64,000 nucleotides of DNA from Helicobacter sp. 16-1353 (GTDB taxonomy: Bacteria > Campylobacterota > Campylobacteria > Campylobacterales > Helicobacteraceae): the NCBI RefSeq assembly GCF_003288815.1, contig NZ_NHYM01000005.1, positions 80,101 through 144,100 of the forward strand, in the 5' to 3' direction. Below, piece by piece: positions 36,565-46,011 of this stretch; position 1 is the stretch's first letter, and each line of letters begins with the position of its first letter. Made by a program: the position numbers and the translations under genes. The notes under the pieces are model-generated. The model saw only the letters and a list, made by a program, of their open reading frames with translations, was not told where the DNA came from and did no database searches.

Positions 36565-38619
36565 TTAAGAAATAATAAGCTCGATTTTATCATTATTGAT
36601 TGCGGCAATTTCTACATTAATCCTATCGCCCTCTTTAAAATCTCGTATATTTATATTATTTTTAATTAATTTTGAATTATGCAATAAGCCATCAATCCCA
36701 TCTTTTATCTCAACAAAGATTCCAAAATCTGTGATTCGCTTAATCTTACCGCTAAATCTATCGCCAACTTTAAAAGAATCCAAACAAATATAAACGCTAG
36801 AGAGTATAAAATCTTTTGCTTTTTGGACATTTTCTTTACTCTCGCCACTTATTCTAACCTCTCCATTTTCCTTATTTATATCTATACTAATACAAAATCT
36901 CTCGATAATATCTTTTATATTCTTACCACCCTGACCTATTATGCTAGGTATTTTATTAATAGGAATCTTAAAAACTTGCGATACAGGCGTATTGTCATTT
37001 AAAATAATATTTTCCTTTGCAATCTCCATTTTATCTAAAATGCTTAGTCTGGCTTCTTTTGCCCTTAATAATGCATCACGCAAGATATAGATATTTATAT
37101 CATTGATTTTTATATCCATTTGGAGAGCAGTTATTCCGCTTCTATTCCCCGCTACTTTAAAATCCATATCACCATCATAATCCTCAATCCCCATAATATC
37201 CGTTAGAATCTTGTATTTATCGCCATCTTTTATAAGCCCCATAGCGATTCCAGCCACTAAAAACTCCGCCTCTATCCCCGCAGCACATAGGCTAAGCGAC
37301 CCGCCACAAACACTTGCCATTGATGAGCTGCCATTAGATTCTAGGACTTCTGCTACGATTCTAACTGCCCTATTTTCATTCCTTAAGCTAGATTCTAATG
37401 CTTTTTTTGCAAGATTCCCATGCCCTAATTCTCTTCTATTTACAGAGCCGATTGGATACGCTTCGCCCGTGCTGAAACTTGGAAAATTATAATGAAATAG
37501 AAAATTACTTTTTTGCTGGGTTTTAGAAGTTAATATCTCATAAGATTGCATATCGCTATCACTGCCAATCGTGCAAACTGCTAGAACTTGTGTCTGCCCT
37601 CTTGTAAAAAGTGCACTTCCATGTGCACTTGGGAGAAGATTCGTCTCTATACTAATATCTCGTATATCATTTAGTCCTCTTCCATCAAGTCGTTTTTCCT
37701 CATTGAGAATCTTATTTCTAATAAAATTTCGCTTAAATTTAGAAATAGCAATCTCAACCTCAACTTGATTAAAATCATTATTTATCGCAATTTCTTTAAT
37801 AATCCCATTTAATATCGCATTATTTTCACTTTTTGCCATATTAGTAAAGCAGGATTCCAGAATCTTAGAATAATTATTTTCTATATATGTAAAAATACTC
37901 TCATTTAGATTAGAATCCTGAATATTAATATTAATATGTGGTTTGATATATCGCTTAAATGTATCTAAATAAAGATTCGATGTTGTATTAATATGATTTT
38001 GTGCTAATTCCACTGCATAAAGCAACTCGTTTTCATCTAATTGCCCTTCTTTGCTTTTAAACTCAATCATAAAAATATTATTATTTTCACCAGAAATATA
38101 TAAATCAATATTTGATTTTGAAAGCTGCTCTAGCGTAGGATTTATTATAAATTCATTATCAATTTTACCGATACGCAAAGCGTTTATAGTCTTATCAATA
38201 GGTAAGTTGGAAGTTAAAAGTGCCACAGAAGTAGCATTTAGTGCTAAAACTTGTAAATCCAAATCCCTATCCACACTCAAAACAAAAATGCTAATTTGCA
38301 CAGGATAACGATAATTTTTAGGAAAAAGTGGGCGAATGCTCCTATCAATGAGCCTAGAAGTTAGAATCTCAAATTCATTCGGTTTGCCCTCTCGCTTGAT
38401 ATAGCCTCCCGGAAACTTGCCATTTGCATAACTTTTTTCAATATATTGCACAGTTAGTGGTAAAAAATCGCCCTCTATACTTGCATTTTCATCAGTGGTA
38501 ATAGTAGCAAGAATCACTGCTTTACCTTTTTTATAAAGCACAGAACCATTTGCGGCTTTGGCTACTTTATTTAGATAAAAAAACTCCTCTACTCCATTAT
38601 TTTGTATTTTAATTTCCAT
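36565..38619 (-). CDS. pnp: polynucleotide phosphorylase
   Basis: 3'-5' phosphorolytic exoribonuclease central to RNA decay. The 684-residue protein has two RNase PH domains. The first begins with KVAKAANGSVLYKKGKAVIL and includes the FPGGYIKREGKP and TSRLIDRSIRPLFP motifs. The second includes NLLPSAHGSALFTRGQTQVL and VCGGSLSLCAAGIEAEFLVAG. A KH domain with PSIIGQGGKNIKDI (about residues 560) and a C-terminal S1 domain (GKIKRITDFGIFVEIKDGID, about 615-684) follow. It is first in a downstream run with the phosphoribosyltransferase gene. Nothing unusual. Confidence 0.97.
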   Translation of the reverse strand: MEIKIQNNGVEEFFYLNKVAKAANGSVLYKKGKAVILATITTDENASIEGDFLPLTVQYIEKSYANGKFPGGYIKREGKPNEFEILTSRLIDRSIRPLFPKNYRYPVQISIFVLSVDRDLDLQVLALNATSVALLTSNLPIDKTINALRIGKIDNEFIINPTLEQLSKSNIDLYISGENNNIFMIEFKSKEGQLDENELLYAVELAQNHINTTSNLYLDTFKRYIKPHININIQDSNLNESIFTYIENNYSKILESCFTNMAKSENNAILNGIIKEIAINNDFNQVEVEIAISKFKRNFIRNKILNEEKRLDGRGLNDIRDISIETNLLPSAHGSALFTRGQTQVLAVCTIGSDSDMQSYEILTSKTQQKSNFLFHYNFPSFSTGEAYPIGSVNRRELGHGNLAKKALESSLRNENRAVRIVAEVLESNGSSSMASVCGGSLSLCAAGIEAEFLVAGIAMGLIKDGDKYKILTDIMGIEDYDGDMDFKVAGNRSGITALQMDIKINDINIYILRDALLRAKEARLSILDKMEIAKENIILNDNTPVSQVFKIPINKIPSIIGQGGKNIKDIIERFCISIDINKENGEVRISGESKENVQKAKDFILSSVYICLDSFKVGDRFSGKIKRITDFGIFVEIKDGIDGLLHNSKLIKNNINIRDFKEGDRINVEIAAINNDKIELIIS

Positions 38620-38630
38620 TATTTTCCTTT

Positions 38631-39314
38631 TTATAATTTTTGTGAAACATTTGTAGATAAAGATTTATTTAAAATATCTGTAACAAAAGATGAATCTATA
38701 TTCGCCAAATTCTTATAATAATATTTTGTATTAACAAAATGTTTTGGACGATAAACGCTATATATAATATCCGCACTCTCATCGAGCATATCAGCTACAT
38801 CATCACTTACAACTGGTGTTGCAATCACGATGGAAATCGCCCCTTTTTTAATACAAGTTTTAATTGCCACATTCATCGTTAGCCCAGTTTCTATGCCATC
38901 ATCAATAATTAATATATTTTTTTTATTAAGTGAGCTTATAACCTCGCCTTTTCTAAATTTATAAATATCTGGCAGAATCTTTTCCTCGTATTTTCTCTGT
39001 GCTTCACCATAGATAAAATCATAAGATATATCAAAAGATTCTACTAGAATCTCATTTATTGCAATATCCATACTCTCGCTTACAATGGCAACCTCACAAT
39101 CAGGATTCCTAGGTGCTAGAATCGGCTCTGTAAATAGAAAATCTAGCGGGATATTCATTCTCTTAGATATTTCATTTGCTAGAAACAATCCTCCTTTGCT
39201 CATAGCAATCAAAATAGTATTATTTTTAGTTAGATACTTACTAGGAATGATGTCGAGTAATTTATTAAGTGCATCTTCTCTATCTATAAATGGCTCATAA
39301 AACTTATCTATCAT
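38631..39314 (-). CDS. phosphoribosyltransferase-domain protein
   Basis: A 227-residue cytoplasmic protein with a type I PRTase fold. The PRPP-binding loop is KNILIIDDGIETGLTMNVAI (about residues 134-153), and a PPi-loop-like ILIAMSKGGLFLANEISKRM is near residue 35. The hood region (LFTEPILAPRNPDCEVAIVS) resembles the family often described as putative phosphoribosyl transferase next to pnp and lptD in Helicobacter (HP1214). The base or acceptor substrate cannot be predicted. Its stop lies 11 bases before pnp starts, and its start lies nine bases after lptD ends. Confidence 0.8.
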   Translation of the reverse strand: MIDKFYEPFIDREDALNKLLDIIPSKYLTKNNTILIAMSKGGLFLANEISKRMNIPLDFLFTEPILAPRNPDCEVAIVSESMDIAINEILVESFDISYDFIYGEAQRKYEEKILPDIYKFRKGEVISSLNKKNILIIDDGIETGLTMNVAIKTCIKKGAISIVIATPVVSDDVADMLDESADIIYSVYRPKHFVNTKYYYKNLANIDSSFVTDILNKSLSTNVSQKL

Positions 39315-39323
39315 TATTTAACC

Positions 39324-41531
39324 TTATTGTATGCTTTCTTTAAATCTATATGAAAAAGATGTAGCAGTAACTGGAACGAATCTAAACTCTAAACTAACAT
39401 AAGTATTTCTAACGGTTTGGCTACCTATTGTTGTAAGTATCGGCACAATCTCATTTGCAAATCTAAGCCCAATACCAAAACAGCGAATATCTTTGGAAAT
39501 AATAATATTCCAATCTCTCAAATATTTTAACTTAAAATCATATCCTATATCTCCATAAAGTGCAAAATAACCAAAATCATTGCTAAGTCTTAGTCGTAAA
39601 AAGTTTGCAGCTTCTTCTGTATATTTTATCCTTGCATCGTTAAATGTAAATTTTTTCTTAAAAAAATAAGTAAGATTCCCTTGAAAATACCCGAATCTTG
39701 TATTCAATGATAATGAAGCTTCCTCAATATCATTATAAAAATGCGAATAAAAAATAGTTGTCATTATATCAATATTACTAATTGGCGAAAAACCAATTTC
39801 ATTTCTAAGATTAGCTAATTTACTTTGCTCATCTTGTGGATTAATATCTTGATACATTCTATGATAAACAAGCTCAATCCCGCCTAATCCAAAAAAATAT
39901 TGAGAGAATGTCAATTGGACTTGTTGCTGTGTTGTGGTGATATTATTGAGAGTGCCGAATAATCCTGTATTTGTAGCATTGGAGCTAAAAACCTGATTAT
40001 CATCATCAAAATATTGATAAAGTGGGCTTGTAAAACTTGCATTAAAACTCATTGTATGAAAAATTTTATCATATTGTTTTGCGACATTTGAGTTAAGAAA
40101 AACCCCATAAGTAGCACCAAAATATGTGCTGTTTCTATTTTGAATATTTGTATTTCCAATATTATTTAAAGTAATAACATTTGCACTTAAATTTGCATTT
40201 GCACCAATTGTTAAGTAATCAGCAAAAATTGGTGTTGTGAAATATAAAGGCACTTGTATGCTATTATCAAAATACCCAAAACCCGAAGAACGAGTAATAT
40301 TCTTAGCATTTACATCAATGGAATATAATATATTTTTAATCTCGGTTTGCTCTAAAGAACGATGATATTGGAATTGTGGCAATGTTTGAAATGTATCGCT
40401 ATTGCTTAACTTAGATAAATCTAGGAAATATTTAAAATATAATCCCAAAAAATGCTCATCTTTATTCATAAAATAATTTGCTCTCGAGGTTTGGAGTCTA
40501 TCCTCTATCGTTGTATCTTTTGTGCTTTGCAATCGTATATAATCCAAATCATTCATATATTTAAAATCTAAATAAAGCCCATCACCATCAAAATCTATAA
40601 ATTCATTTATTAGATTCCGCCTTTCGTGATTAAAATTAAACCCAAAAACAATTTGATTTTCTATATTGTAACGATTCTTGTATTTATTATTATTCCAAAA
40701 GATTCCAGCATTTAACTCAAACATCTTATTAGATGGGTCAATAACTCTTGCTTGTGTATTAAAGCCAAGTCCTCTACTAGTTCTAACCTGCGGACTAATA
40801 GTCATATCCCAAAAATCTTGCAATGCCAAAAAGAAAGGTTGAATATACACAAAGCCATCAAGCGTAGAGCTTGCAAACTCTGGATATAAAAGCCCTGTGG
40901 TGCGTTTATTTTGCGTGGATATAAAAAAATACGGAAAATACATAATGGGTATATTTTTTATATAGATTCTAGGATTCCAAATACTTGCTATGGAGCTATC
41001 TTGATTATAATATCCAGAGCTACCCTCAATATGCCAAATAGGACTATCAATATCACAACCAGAAACAACAATATCTTTTAGATTATATTCATCATCTTTA
41101 TTTTCTGCAAATGACGCACTAATCCAAACCCCACTTTTAGAATCCTGCATATAAAAAGGCTCTACTACAAAATAATCCTCATCGAATCTTACAAAACCTT
41201 TTTGTGTGCTTAAAAATAATGAGCCATCACGATAAAATTTCACATTTCCGGATATATCAGCTTCACGCGTTTGTGTGTTGTATTTAATATAATCAGCGAT
41301 AACATACATATCTTGGCTAATTATTACTGCATTTCCAGTTGCAATGATAGTAGTGTAATTAATAGAATCTAGATTATCTGCAAAAAGTTCAAAAATCTTA
41401 TTATTTTCATTATCATATTCTTTTAGTGCTACTTGCTTTTCTTGCGTTGCTTCTTTTGAATCTTGTGCTTCTTGTGCAAAAAGAATTTGTGTAAAAAACA
41501 ATAAAGCAATAAAAGATAAAAAATAACGCAT
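39324..41531 (-). CDS. lptD: LPS-assembly outer membrane protein LptD
   Basis: Outer membrane beta-barrel that inserts lipopolysaccharide in the outer leaflet with LptE. The 735-residue protein has a signal peptide (MRYFLSFIALLFFTQILFAQ), an N-terminal jellyroll (IIATGNAVIISQDMYVIADY, then YNTQTREADISGNVKFYRDG) and a long barrel domain starting near residue 200 with KRTTGLLYPEFASSTLDGF. The sequence ends VPVTATSFSYRFKESIQ. It has only one cysteine in the visible mature part, so the E. coli-type disulphide pattern is absent. It lies between an RDD gene and the phosphoribosyltransferase gene, as in H. pylori. Confidence 0.93.
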   Translation of the reverse strand: MRYFLSFIALLFFTQILFAQEAQDSKEATQEKQVALKEYDNENNKIFELFADNLDSINYTTIIATGNAVIISQDMYVIADYIKYNTQTREADISGNVKFYRDGSLFLSTQKGFVRFDEDYFVVEPFYMQDSKSGVWISASFAENKDDEYNLKDIVVSGCDIDSPIWHIEGSSGYYNQDSSIASIWNPRIYIKNIPIMYFPYFFISTQNKRTTGLLYPEFASSTLDGFVYIQPFFLALQDFWDMTISPQVRTSRGLGFNTQARVIDPSNKMFELNAGIFWNNNKYKNRYNIENQIVFGFNFNHERRNLINEFIDFDGDGLYLDFKYMNDLDYIRLQSTKDTTIEDRLQTSRANYFMNKDEHFLGLYFKYFLDLSKLSNSDTFQTLPQFQYHRSLEQTEIKNILYSIDVNAKNITRSSGFGYFDNSIQVPLYFTTPIFADYLTIGANANLSANVITLNNIGNTNIQNRNSTYFGATYGVFLNSNVAKQYDKIFHTMSFNASFTSPLYQYFDDDNQVFSSNATNTGLFGTLNNITTTQQQVQLTFSQYFFGLGGIELVYHRMYQDINPQDEQSKLANLRNEIGFSPISNIDIMTTIFYSHFYNDIEEASLSLNTRFGYFQGNLTYFFKKKFTFNDARIKYTEEAANFLRLRLSNDFGYFALYGDIGYDFKLKYLRDWNIIISKDIRCFGIGLRFANEIVPILTTIGSQTVRNTYVSLEFRFVPVTATSFSYRFKESIQ

Positions 41532-41537
41532 ATAAAA

Positions 41538-42011
41538 TTAGGATTCTTCTATATCTTGAGGTAAGCTAACATCAATAACTATTGTTTTTAATAAAATATC
41601 GTGCAAAGCCCTTTTAAATGGGTCTGCAAAGGCAAGAAGTAAGGGAATGTAAAATAATATCTCCGAAATTGTCCTAATTATAGAGCGTCCAAGAGATTGT
41701 AAAAAATTTGGCTTATCGATGGTGTCAATCCTAACAATCTTAATCTTACAAATAATCTTCCCAATACTTGCACCATATAAAGTGGTAAATAATGTTTGAT
41801 AAGCGATTCTAAGAATAATAATATAGAGCATCATATTTGCAAGTAAATTATTTATTGCTTCCATATTTCCATTTTGTTCCATTATTTGATTATAAAAAGC
41901 AATAAAAATTATTAATGAAATAATCAAATCATCAATAATAAAAGCTAAGATTCTCTTTTGATTTGATGCTATTTGCAAACCTTCTCTATCTAATGTTTCT
42001 AAAATATCCAT
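41538..42011 (-). CDS. RDD-family membrane protein
   Basis: A 157-residue inner membrane protein with three helices and the RDD-family pattern: RILAFIIDDLIISLIIFIAF (Arg-Asp-Asp near residues 23-30) and LYGASIGKIICKIKIV after helix 2. The family's role is poorly known; some members affect ion homeostasis. It is placed between purD and lptD with gaps of nine and six bases, so it is part of a compact minus-strand operon. Confidence 0.85.
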   Translation of the reverse strand: MDILETLDREGLQIASNQKRILAFIIDDLIISLIIFIAFYNQIMEQNGNMEAINNLLANMMLYIIILRIAYQTLFTTLYGASIGKIICKIKIVRIDTIDKPNFLQSLGRSIIRTISEILFYIPLLLAFADPFKRALHDILLKTIVIDVSLPQDIEES

Positions 42012-42020
42012 AAATTGCCT

Positions 42021-43286
42021 TTATAACGCTTTATTCGATATGTCTTTTCTCATTATCATACCTTTAAAAGAAATATTTTTGGTTAGATTGTATGCATTAT
42101 TTTTCGCTTCACTTAGGGAATCCCCTATCCCAATAGCAACAAACACTCTTCCGCCATCTGCGTATAATCTATCATTATCCCTACTAACTCCAGCAAATGA
42201 TATATGAGAGATTTGATTACTTAAGAAATTAATATTAGAATATGTGATTTCTTCTTTTGGGGAACTTTTAAAAGGATAATGTTGCGATGCCACAACCACA
42301 CCAACGCAATATTTTTGGAGAATCTCATATGTGAAATTTGCTAGTTTTTTATCAATACTTGCATTTAAAATATCAAGCAAAGGTGTTTTTAAAAGTGGTA
42401 GGATTACTTCGCATTCGGGGTCTCCAAATCGAACATTAAATTCTAAAACAAAGGGTTTATTATCTACAACCATAATCCCACAGAATAAAACGCCACTAAA
42501 TTCAGCATTTTCACTTTTCATCGCATCTAATGTCGGCTTAATAATGCTATCCTTTATATCTTGCAATAATTTATCATTGCATAATGGAGTTGGGCTATAT
42601 GCTCCCATTCCACCAGTATTTGGACCTAAATCATTATCAAGCAATCTTTTATGGTCTTGTGCCACAGGCAAGATAATAAAATCACTACCATCACATATAG
42701 CAAAAACAGATAATTCATATCCATCTAAAAATTCTTCTACTACTACTTGTTTTCCAGCTTCTCCAAAGAGTTTTCCATTTAATATATCATTTAATGTGCT
42801 TTTTGCTTCATCTTTATTTTGTGCTATTATTACACCTTTTCCGCCACAAAGCCCATCGGCTTTTAAAACAATCTTAGAACTCTCAATAGAATCTATAAAA
42901 CTAAAAAGATTCTCCTTATTATTACCTTCTATAAATCTAGCTGTGGGAATCTCATATTTTTTTAGTATATTTTTCATAAAAATCTTAGAGCCTTCTAGCA
43001 TCGCTGCTCTTTTACTAGGACCAAATACTCTTATATTATTATTTCTTAATTCATCACTTAAACCATCGCATAATGGCTGCTCAGGACCAATCACAACTAA
43101 ATCTATTTTATTATTTATACAAAAAACAACTATATCTTTATTATCTTTTATATCAATATTCTCTCCTAGCTCACTTGTAGCTCCATTCCCCGGACAAAAA
43201 TAGATATGACTTAAACGACTGTCATTTAAAAGACTTAATGCGATACTATACTCCCTAGCACCACTTCCAATAATTAAAATATTCAA
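42021..43286 (-). CDS. purD: phosphoribosylamine-glycine ligase
   Basis: Second step of purine synthesis: joins glycine to phosphoribosylamine with ATP. The 421-residue length is standard. The ATP-grasp blocks are SKIVLKADGLCGGKGVIIAQ (about residues 134-153), EEFLDGYELSVFAICDG, the signature RLLDNDLGPNTGGMGAYSPT (about 213-232) and FNVRFGDPECEVILPLL. The start is a TTG at 43286 (M-N-I-L-I-I-G-S-G-A-R), with AAGG seven bases upstream, because no ATG fits. A structured RNA region of about 160 bases precedes it (43300-43458). Confidence 0.95.
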   Translation of the reverse strand: MNILIIGSGAREYSIALSLLNDSRLSHIYFCPGNGATSELGENIDIKDNKDIVVFCINNKIDLVVIGPEQPLCDGLSDELRNNNIRVFGPSKRAAMLEGSKIFMKNILKKYEIPTARFIEGNNKENLFSFIDSIESSKIVLKADGLCGGKGVIIAQNKDEAKSTLNDILNGKLFGEAGKQVVVEEFLDGYELSVFAICDGSDFIILPVAQDHKRLLDNDLGPNTGGMGAYSPTPLCNDKLLQDIKDSIIKPTLDAMKSENAEFSGVLFCGIMVVDNKPFVLEFNVRFGDPECEVILPLLKTPLLDILNASIDKKLANFTYEILQKYCVGVVVASQHYPFKSSPKEEITYSNINFLSNQISHISFAGVSRDNDRLYADGGRVFVAIGIGDSLSEAKNNAYNLTKNISFKGMIMRKDISNKAL

Positions 43287-43299
43287 TACTTAACCTTAT

Positions 43300-43458
43300 T
43301 TGCAATCTTTACCCAAGTGGGCGTTACTTGAAATTGTTTAGCCCCTAATAGATACTAAACCTAGATTCTAAGCATTTGTGTAGGCGGCAAATCCTAAACA
43401 TCATAAATATTTAATAGCAGAAACACCGACACATACAAACGACTACACGAATCTAAAA
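43300..43458 (-). ncRNA. structured leader / candidate purD-motif (6S-like) RNA
   Basis: The 327 bases upstream of purD hold no gene but strong pairing on the minus strand. AGATTC at 43454-43449 pairs with GAATCT at 43368-43363. Inside it GTTTGTATGTG plus CGG pairs with CCGC plus TACACAAATGC, a long imperfect hairpin. Downstream is CAAGT-loop-ACTTG at about 43314-43331. A TTGACA (43482-43477) and GATAAAAT (43470-43463) lie just upstream. I recall a conserved purD RNA motif in this phylum, later linked to 6S RNA; the position and size fit, but the covariance model was not run. Confidence 0.5.
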
Positions 43459-43566
43459 ATATATTTTATCGGACTTGTCAATTTTTTACAGAAACACGCA
43501 CCACTTAGGCGATGGTATTATAAAATAATTATCTTTAAATTTATTCATTAATTTATTATATTTATA

Positions 43567-43572
43567 TATAAT
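43567..43572 (+). promoter_or_regulatory. -10 box of the small outer membrane protein gene
   Basis: TATAAT 41 bases before the ATG at 43614, with AAGGAAAT as the ribosome binding site. Confidence 0.55.
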
Positions 43573-43613
43573 CCCACTTTGCATATCTAAAAATATAATT
43601 TAAGGAAATATTT

Positions 43614-44321
43614 ATGAAAAAATTAATTTTAATCGTAGTTTTTGTATTGTCGTTATCCAATCTTAATGCTAGTAATGGCATTTTTATAGGTGCTGATTTA
43701 GGAATACCGCTAAATAATCAAGAATTCATTAAAACTTCAATTAATGGGACTATGGATACGAAATCAAAAAACAATCTTTCTCTTGGTTTAAAACTAGGAT
43801 ACCAACACTACTTCTTAAATTATATAGGAATTAGAGGATATGTAAGTGGTAATTATCTAAATATGGATAAAGAAACAACCATAACGCAACCGGGTGGTAT
43901 TGGAAATGTAGTATCAAAAGGCAATACAAAATATAATGGCTATAATATAGGTGCAAATATAGATATGTTGTTAAAATATGATTTTAATGATATATTTGCA
44001 CTTGGTGGTTTTATTGGATTAGGATATGAATATAGTAAATTTAATGATACTAATATCAATATAATAGCTGATGGCAGTGGTGCAGTGGGATTGGCAGGAA
44101 AGTTGAAAAATATTAATGGAAATGGTTTGATTTATAATATAGGGATTCAAGCCATTTTTATACAAAATCATCAAATTGAACTTGGTGTAAAACTAGCTCC
44201 ATATAACATAAAAGCTGAAAGTGATTTAAAAAAAGGACTCCAGCAAGAGCCTAATTATCACACTAAAGTTCAATCTGGGACTACTATATTTTTAGGATAT
44301 AGATATTTATTTAATGTATAA
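43614..44321 (+). CDS. small outer membrane beta-barrel protein
   Basis: A 235-residue exported protein. A signal peptide (MKKLILIVVFVLSLSNLNA) is followed by alternating amphipathic strands such as SLGLKLGYQHYFLNYIGIRG and GYNIGANIDMLLKYDFNDIF, ending with TIFLGYRYLFNV. This is the plan of small eight-stranded Helicobacter-type outer membrane proteins. No enzymatic motif is visible; a structural or adhesive role is possible. It is nine bases upstream of a cytochrome c gene on the same strand, so they are probably co-transcribed. Confidence 0.8.
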   Translation: MKKLILIVVFVLSLSNLNASNGIFIGADLGIPLNNQEFIKTSINGTMDTKSKNNLSLGLKLGYQHYFLNYIGIRGYVSGNYLNMDKETTITQPGGIGNVVSKGNTKYNGYNIGANIDMLLKYDFNDIFALGGFIGLGYEYSKFNDTNINIIADGSGAVGLAGKLKNINGNGLIYNIGIQAIFIQNHQIELGVKLAPYNIKAESDLKKGLQQEPNYHTKVQSGTTIFLGYRYLFNV

Positions 44322-44330
44322 GGTTAAGAA

Positions 44331-44747
44331 ATGAAAAAAATTATATTAATAGTTGCTATGTGTGTTTTGGCTTTTGGAGAATCTAATCTACAATATTATG
44401 AATATGCAGACGATTTAACCCAACAACAAAAAAATCATATAGAGCAAAACAAAGATTTTTATAGCAAAGGATTCCTAGAAGATATGAATCTTAAAATAGG
44501 CAAAAGGGTATATACGGCTGCTTGTGAAAATTGTCATGGCGTGAATGGCGATAAAAATCTTACAAAAAACCTAAAAGAATATGATGAAGAAAGTTTATAT
44601 GCTATTATCAAAGATTATATGTATGATGTTGGTGATAATAATAATATAAGTAGCACAACATCAATTAAACAAGCACTTCTTGAGGGATACTCAAGTATGG
44701 ATATAAAAAATATGATAGCTTATATAGAGCTTAAAGAGTATGAATAA
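44331..44747 (+). CDS. periplasmic monohaem cytochrome c
   Basis: A 138-residue electron carrier. A signal peptide (about 16 residues, MKKIILIVAMCVLAFG) and one haem-attachment site (YTAACENCHGVNGD, about residues 61-74) identify a class I c-type cytochrome. A methionine ligand candidate is the Met in YSSMDIKNMIAYIE near the end, the usual place. It follows the small outer membrane protein gene by nine bases and is convergent with the ATPase gene. The partner oxidase or reductase is not evident here. Confidence 0.85.
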   Translation: MKKIILIVAMCVLAFGESNLQYYEYADDLTQQQKNHIEQNKDFYSKGFLEDMNLKIGKRVYTAACENCHGVNGDKNLTKNLKEYDEESLYAIIKDYMYDVGDNNNISSTTSIKQALLEGYSSMDIKNMIAYIELKEYE

Positions 44748-44841
44748 TACTGCTCTATTTTATAAATAATTATTAGAATCTAGCAATTTCCCTCTAATAT
44801 TAGCTCTTTAGTAATGGGGGAATTTTCTAGATATATTAAAC

Positions 44842-46011
44842 TTAAAAGATTTCGTCTAATGCAAAATTTATAAAATTTCTTATGAGAATTTTAGTGCCAT
44901 TGATATTGATTTCACCTTCTAATTCAAATGTTATAACGATGATATTAAGCCCACAAAAATTCAAATCACTTTTTGCGATTGCTTGGAGATTTTCCCTAAT
45001 ACTCTCCAAAGTCTTAAAAGGTGCTAGAATATAGCCATTTTCACCACAAATTAGATTGATTTTATCGCTATAAAAAATAGGTTTATTCTCTCCCAAAAGC
45101 TCCAAAAATAGCATATTTTCTAGCACTGCCATTAGATTTTTCTCGTAACTTATGGCGTTTTTTAGACTAAAATCCCATAAAAATAACTTTTTGGGGAGCG
45201 ATTTTTGTGTAAGCTTAGGCTTAATATTTAATAGATTTAGCTTAATTTTCTCGCTAGATTCTAGTAGATTCGCCCCATTTTCCACATTCATCAAAGCTTT
45301 TTCCGTCGTTTCAATATGTGGCACAAGATGAATAATCCCACGATTTTCAAGGCTTTTTATAAAACCATAAAGCTTATCTTTTGAAATCTTACATTTCTTT
45401 TTTGCACTTAAATAGATTTGATTTATGCTAATTGCTCGCCCTTGAAAACTCGCAATGAGCGAAAAAAGTGGCAATTCATCTTTAAAAATATTTAATAGCA
45501 TTTCTTGCTTATGGGAAATTTTAAAAGAATCTTTGATATAAAGCATAGGGGGTAAATTCCCGTGCTTTAGGAAAGAATCTAAAAGCTGAGTAATCTCTTG
45601 ATTTGAGTTATCAAAGCCTATAAATTCCTCAAAACTAAGTGGTAAAATAGGGCGACTTATAACGCTTGTATCGGGGTTTGGAAGCTCACCAATAGTGATT
45701 ATTTGCCTTACATTTGGCAAGGTAAAATCTAGCGGAAAATTATCCAAAATCAAAATATCAACCTTTTTTTCCATAGATATTTTTAGGAGAGCGTTTTTAA
45801 TATCATCGATAGAGTTGCGAATATCGCAAAAGTCAATGTAGAAGGGGTTTTTGAAGCTTTTTGCATAGTTTAGGGCAATGCAAGTTTTGCCAACTTTTGG
45901 CGCTCCAAATAGATGAATCCGCCCTCCGCTTTGGCTAAAATTTACACCAAATCTTCTTGGAAAAATATATGAAAACTGCCTAAACTTAGCACTTGAAGCC
46001 TCACTTAGCAT
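44842..46011 (-). CDS. AAA-type ATPase of the AAA_14/DUF4143-like group
   Basis: About 389 residues. Walker A is FGAPKVGKTCIALNYAKS (early, about residues 35-52) and Walker B is KVDILILDNFPLDF (about 85-98). The middle, RPILPLSFEEFIGFDNSNQE and LPPMLYIKD, is like the AAA_14/DUF4143 ATPases, and a winged-helix-like stretch follows (YLSAKKKCKISKDKLYGFIK). The C-terminal domain resembles DUF4143. The cellular role is not known. ATG 46011 is preferred to 46032 because AAGGG lies five bases before it. It overlaps the end of the DUF4153 gene by 11 bases. Confidence 0.7.
   Translation of the reverse strand: MLSEASSAKFRQFSYIFPRRFGVNFSQSGGRIHLFGAPKVGKTCIALNYAKSFKNPFYIDFCDIRNSIDDIKNALLKISMEKKVDILILDNFPLDFTLPNVRQIITIGELPNPDTSVISRPILPLSFEEFIGFDNSNQEITQLLDSFLKHGNLPPMLYIKDSFKISHKQEMLLNIFKDELPLFSLIASFQGRAISINQIYLSAKKKCKISKDKLYGFIKSLENRGIIHLVPHIETTEKALMNVENGANLLESSEKIKLNLLNIKPKLTQKSLPKKLFLWDFSLKNAISYEKNLMAVLENMLFLELLGENKPIFYSDKINLICGENGYILAPFKTLESIRENLQAIAKSDLNFCGLNIIVITFELEGEININGTKILIRNFINFALDEIF

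Noticed and set aside
42331..43203. 290-codon open frame antisense to purD
   Set aside because: purD is unambiguous here; the antisense frame is a by-product of its codon use.
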